From contig JHVP01000002.1 in the NCBI GenBank assembly GCA_000620205.1, positions 186,001-250,000 of the forward strand: a stretch of DNA of 64,000 nt, written 5' to 3'. The notes under the pieces were generated by a model that made no database searches, was not told the DNA's origin, and saw only the letters and a list, made by a program, of their open reading frames with translations. The stretch comes from Geodermatophilaceae bacterium URHA0031. GTDB taxonomy: Bacteria; Actinomycetota; Actinomycetes; Mycobacteriales; Geodermatophilaceae. Below are positions 60,721-64,000 of the stretch, piece by piece. A program made the position numbers and the translations under genes. Positions within the stretch are counted from its first letter, which is position 1, and each line of letters starts with the position of its first letter.

Positions 60721-62973
60721 TCAGCCGATGTTGCGACGAACGCCCAGGCCGTCACCGGTGATGACGAGCTCCTTACCGGTGCCGGTCGTGATCGGCTTGC
60801 CGTTCTCGTCGACCTTGACCTCGCCAGCGTGGTGAGCGAGGACCGCCTCGCCACCCTGGGTCGGGCTGACAGCCAGGTTGTCCAGGGCGCCGTACTTCAC
60901 GGCCTCGCCGCCCCGGTAGTAGGCCGGGTTGCTGTCGGTGTTGTCGTCGAGCTTGGACACCGCCGTGGCCGCGGTGGGCTTGGCCAGCACAGCGCCCGTA
61001 ATCGCGTTGAACGCGGTCGTGTAGACGTTGGCCGCCTCGTCGTTCAGAACGGGCAAGGCGGCGGGGCCGTTGTTGTCGCCAACCCAACCGGCGGTCTGAG
61101 CCAGCAGCTTCAGCTGAATCTTGCTCGACACGGTCGGCGACTCTGAGACCTCGACCGTCGTCGCGCTGACCACCTTGGTGACGTAGCCCAGGTCAGTGTT
61201 GCCGTCCGAGCTCTCGATCCCCCGCCCGAGGTCGTTTGCCACGAACGGCGCACTGGTCGAGGTCACGGTCGTGACGCCGCCAGCGGTCGTCACCGCAGCG
61301 TCGGCCGCCGTCAGGATGACCTCATCGGTGGCGGTGGTCCACTGGTAGCCCTTGACCAGCTCTCCGGCAACGTGGGTGACCGCGTCGCCGACCTGGTGCA
61401 TGGCCGCCTTGTTGATGTCCTTGGTCTCGGCGCCGGACGCGGTCTTGTACCAGACCTCCGTCGCGCCGTACCGCTGGTATCCGCCCTGGCCGTCCGACAC
61501 CGGCTTTCCAGCGCTGTCCAGCTTCAGGTCGCCGGCGTTGTGAGCAATCACCTGCGAGGTGGCCGCCACGTACTTGCCAGCCGTCTCGTAGACCGCCGCG
61601 TCACCGACGTTGTGCTGCAGCTGCTCGCCGGCGCGGTAGGTCAGCGTGTCGCCCACCTTCAGGTCGACAGTGTTGTCGTCCGGAAGGGCCTTCTCGTTGA
61701 AGGCGAGGTTGGACGTGGAGTCCGACCAGACCTGGATGGCCCACTTGCCCTTGCGGGCAGGGTCCTCGACGAACTTGTACGTGCCGTCAGAGTTCAGGAC
61801 GACGTCGCCATCCATGTACTTCGCCACGGTCCCGGTCTTTGAACTCGTGGACTCGAAGCCCAGGTCGGCGTCCTCAAGGTCGCCGATCTTGATCTCGTGC
61901 ACGCTGAGGTCGGTAGCGTCGTTGGCCACGACGACGTACGGCTTGCCGTCCGCTGCGATGATCGGCTCGCCACCCCGGAAGACCTGCGGCGCACCTGCGA
62001 CCTGAACCACAGCCTCGCCTCCGCTGTAGGTCTTGCCCTTCCCACTGACGGCGTCAGCGTCCTGAGTCCACACGCCGCTGGTGCCAGCCCACTTGAGGAT
62101 CGGCTCGCCAGCCTTGTGAGTGGCCGCAACGTCAGCGGCGTAGGTCTCGGTGCGAATCTCGTCGACCTGGCCGGTGTGAGTCGGCAGCGAGGCCACGAAG
62201 ACCTGGTCGCCGGCGTCGCCGTAGTAGAAGTCGCGCAGCGTGGTCGAGCCACCCTTGCCGTCGGCACCGAGGTCGGCGGAGAGGAAGAAGTGGTTGCTGC
62301 GCTGGACTGCGAGCTGGTCAGCACCGTTACCGCTGGTGCCGTCGGCCGGGTTGGCCCAGTCGCCGACCAGGATGGCGTCGCCGGCGTCGCCGAAGTAGAA
62401 GTCGAAGTCGGCGGTGCCGGTCTTCGTGTCGTTCTTGACGAAGAAGCGGTTCTGGCGCTGCACGGCCAGGGTGTCGGTGCCGTTGCCGTCCCAGTCGCCG
62501 GCGAGCACCACGTCGCCCTTGTCGCCGTAGTAGAACTCGCTGTCGGCCGTGCCGCTCTTCTTGTTGTCGTTCTTCACGAGGAAGTGGTTGCCACGCTGGA
62601 CGGCGATGGAGTCCTTGCCGTCGCCGTCCCAGTCACCGATGACGACGGTGTCGCCCGGGTTGCCGTAGGCGAACGCGCTCTGCAGCGCGCCGTTGGCGTC
62701 AGAAACGAGGAACGTGATGCTGCGACGGACCATCGGCGAGTCGACGCCGTCGCCGTCCCAGTCGCCGTAGAAGACCTCGTCGCCCGGCTCACCGAAGGCG
62801 ATGACCTTCTGGGCCTCGCCGCCGACGCTGCCGGCACCGCTGAGGAAGAACAGGTTGCCCGAGCCACCCACCGGGGTGCCCTGCGCGGCGGCCGGGCCAA
62901 CCGTGGTGGCCAGGATGCTGGCGGCGATGCCCGCGGTCAGGAAACCGACCGTCGTGGCGCGCTTGTTGCTCAT
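60721..62973 (-). CDS. Secreted propeller-like protein 4 with a ~465-residue insertion in its last repeat
   Basis: A 750-residue exported protein. A signal peptide ends near G-P-A-A-A-Q-G and the mature chain begins T-P-V-G-G-S-G-N-L-F-F-L-S. Four repeats with D-W-D-G-D-G calcium loops occupy residues 52-245; the fifth begins Y-G-D-A-G-D-Q-V-F-V-A-S-L-P-T at 251 but the closing strand V-I-T-G-D-G-L-G-V-R-R comes only at 737-747. The inserted 465 residues carry about 12 motifs [HYF]-x-x-G-[ED]-x-[VIL] (for example Y-R-G-G-E-A-V at 686) and, near 575-610, a segment F-V-A-N-D-L-G-R-G-I followed by V-V-S-A-T-T-V-E-V-S recalling virion/tail proteins. Role unknown. Confidence 0.78.
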   Translation of the reverse strand: MSNKRATTVGFLTAGIAASILATTVGPAAAQGTPVGGSGNLFFLSGAGSVGGEAQKVIAFGEPGDEVFYGDWDGDGVDSPMVRRSITFLVSDANGALQSAFAYGNPGDTVVIGDWDGDGKDSIAVQRGNHFLVKNDNKKSGTADSEFYYGDKGDVVLAGDWDGNGTDTLAVQRQNRFFVKNDTKTGTADFDFYFGDAGDAILVGDWANPADGTSGNGADQLAVQRSNHFFLSADLGADGKGGSTTLRDFYYGDAGDQVFVASLPTHTGQVDEIRTETYAADVAATHKAGEPILKWAGTSGVWTQDADAVSGKGKTYSGGEAVVQVAGAPQVFRGGEPIIAADGKPYVVVANDATDLSVHEIKIGDLEDADLGFESTSSKTGTVAKYMDGDVVLNSDGTYKFVEDPARKGKWAIQVWSDSTSNLAFNEKALPDDNTVDLKVGDTLTYRAGEQLQHNVGDAAVYETAGKYVAATSQVIAHNAGDLKLDSAGKPVSDGQGGYQRYGATEVWYKTASGAETKDINKAAMHQVGDAVTHVAGELVKGYQWTTATDEVILTAADAAVTTAGGVTTVTSTSAPFVANDLGRGIESSDGNTDLGYVTKVVSATTVEVSESPTVSSKIQLKLLAQTAGWVGDNNGPAALPVLNDEAANVYTTAFNAITGAVLAKPTAATAVSKLDDNTDSNPAYYRGGEAVKYGALDNLAVSPTQGGEAVLAHHAGEVKVDENGKPITTGTGKELVITGDGLGVRRNIG

Positions 62974-63410
62974 GGAATGGAACCCCCATCGATCGCGCCC
63001 CGTGTTGGGCGACTGGGGAAAAGTTAACAGCTCTCAGATCGTCGACAAGGACATCTCTCGTCGAGTGTCGTGGTGGTTGAGCCACTTTCACTGCACAAAT
63101 TGTGCCTATGCGGTGCGTCGTCCACTCGGATCCTCGTAAACCTGTCAAAAAGCTCATGATCAACATGTGTGCACCCGCCAGGCCGGTGGACGAATCGGCT
63201 TCACAACGTACGGTGACGACTCGGAAACCCTCCGGCACGCTTTTTTTCGGCCACGACCCCACCAATCACATCCACACCACGGTCCCCGGCCACCGCGCGT
63301 CGCGGCCCCCGCGCATGCCTCCCGCGGCCCTTCCCGACACCCGTCAGGCCTTGGATCGCCGCGCCATAAGCTGCCTGTGAGCGCCGCCGGTGCACGTAGG
63401 GGGAACACGA
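62974..63410. other. 437-base divergent spacer, AT-rich, with a perfect palindrome
   Basis: No gene seen. The left part (63010-63180) is AT-rich compared with the rest of the window and holds GCACAAATTGTGC (63093-63105). A T-run (TTTTTTT, near 63241-63247) follows a GC-rich stretch and could be a terminator tail or promoter element. Confidence 0.5.
63093..63105. promoter_or_regulatory. Palindrome GCACAAATTGTGC
   Basis: A perfect 13-base palindrome about one central A, about 120 bases before propeller gene 4 and 305 bases before the flippase-like gene. Its form suits a dimeric regulator. Confidence 0.4.
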
Positions 63411-64000
63411 GTGGCGAGGGAACTTCCCGCCGTGGTGCGCCAGCTCGGGCCGGTCGCCACCGGGCTCGGCGTCCTCGGATTGGCGTCCTTCGCCTTCCTC
63501 GCCGTCTGCGGTCGCGCCCTCGGCCCCGCCGAGCTCGCCCCGCTCGGCACCCTGTGGGTGCTCATCAACGCCCTCGGCCCCGCCCTCTTCCAGCCCCTGG
63601 AGCAGGAGGTGGGCCGGTCGGTCGCCCACCGCAGCACCTCCGGGGTCGGTGCGCGCCCAGTCTTCCTCCGCGCCTGCGTGCTCGCCGTCGGCGTCGTCCT
63701 GCTCGCGGCAGTCGTGCTGTTCGTCGTCCGACGCCCGCTCGCCGACGGTGTCTTCCACGGTGATCAGGTCATGGTGCTGGCCCTGGCCATCGGTCTCGCG
63801 GGCCTCTGCGCCGAGCACCTGACCCGCGGCGCCTTCGCCGGCAGCGGCGCCTTCTCCCGCTACGGCAGCCAGCTGGCCGTCGACGGGATCCTGCGCATCG
63901 GCAGCGCCGCCGCACTCGCCGCCGTCGGCGTCGCCACGGCGGGGCCGTACGGCCTCCTCCTCGCGCTGGCTCCCGTGCTCGCCGTCGCGGTCACCGCCGG
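63411..64000 (+). CDS. Polysaccharide flippase-like membrane protein (partial)
   Basis: The first 196 residues of a polytopic membrane protein; it runs off the right edge. Hydrophobic segments: G-V-L-G-L-A-S-F-A-F-L-A-V, L-G-T-L-W-V-L-I-N-A-L-G-P-A-L-F, A-C-V-L-A-V-G-V-V-L-L-A-A-V-V-L-F and A-I-G-L-A-G-L. Q-P-L-E-Q-E-V-G-R and G-A-F-A-G-S-G-A-F-S-R-Y-G are typical of Wzx/MurJ-like oligosaccharide exporters in actinobacteria. GTG 63411 has GGGGGAAC upstream. With the nearby rml genes it suggests a surface-polysaccharide role (inference). Confidence 0.7.
   Translation, partial: MARELPAVVRQLGPVATGLGVLGLASFAFLAVCGRALGPAELAPLGTLWVLINALGPALFQPLEQEVGRSVAHRSTSGVGARPVFLRACVLAVGVVLLAAVVLFVVRRPLADGVFHGDQVMVLALAIGLAGLCAEHLTRGAFAGSGAFSRYGSQLAVDGILRIGSAAALAAVGVATAGPYGLLLALAPVLAVAVTA

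Overview
The window looks like chromosomal DNA from a very GC-rich actinobacterium, most likely of the family Geodermatophilaceae (Blastococcus, Geodermatophilus or Modestobacter type). The evidence is strong G/C third-position bias, many GTG starts, several apparently leaderless genes, WhiB, MtrA-MtrB-LpqB, F420 biosynthesis genes, a DUF222/HNH (13E12-type) gene, and a family of secreted proteins built from D-W-D-G-[DN]-G repeats. The genus is inference; no rRNA or other marker lies in the window.

Region 1 (1-17.6 kb) holds household and envelope genes: a RecB-like nuclease, a PHP phosphoesterase, a PH-domain membrane protein with a 51-residue membrane partner, NUDIX and MaoC enzymes, an HTTM membrane protein with a small partner, a WXG100 protein divergent from a three-ATPase FHA-EccC type VII secretion protein, a WS/DGAT acyltransferase, a CpaE/CpaB-like pair, a BldC-like regulator and a LysM-type protein.

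Region 2 (17.7-41.3 kb) follows, as I remember it, the order of the Mycobacterium tuberculosis Rv3234c-Rv3262 block: secA, hpf, comF, lpqB-mtrB-mtrA, ahcY, manA, a CDF transporter, a SIS protein, a Trm112-like protein, manB, DUF3499, a DprE2-like SDR, a zincin-family protein, whiB, fbiA and fbiB. It joins protein export, the MtrAB envelope-stress system, the SAM cycle, GDP-mannose precursors and F420 synthesis. Region 3 (41.3-44.9 kb) is the complete dTDP-L-rhamnose set, rmlC, rmlD-rmlB and rmlA.

Region 4 (44.9-64 kb) is accessory and surface-oriented: a glycine-rich anchored protein with VPTES repeats, the HNH gene, four paralogous secreted propeller-like proteins (one with a large insertion), an AlkA-like glycosylase, an SDR, a GT-C glycosyltransferase, a secreted subtilase with an IPT domain, a bactofilin, a decayed IS3-family element, and the start of a polysaccharide flippase-like protein that runs off the end.

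The most unusual items are the four propeller paralogs, each with five repeats and a shared closing strand, one of them interrupted by about 465 residues of new repeats; a family of palindromes placed directly after stop codons, with paired changes in their stems; a triple 33-bp palindromic repeat between rmlC and rmlD; and terminator stems that contain the stop codons of both convergent genes. No tRNA, rRNA or CRISPR array was seen.
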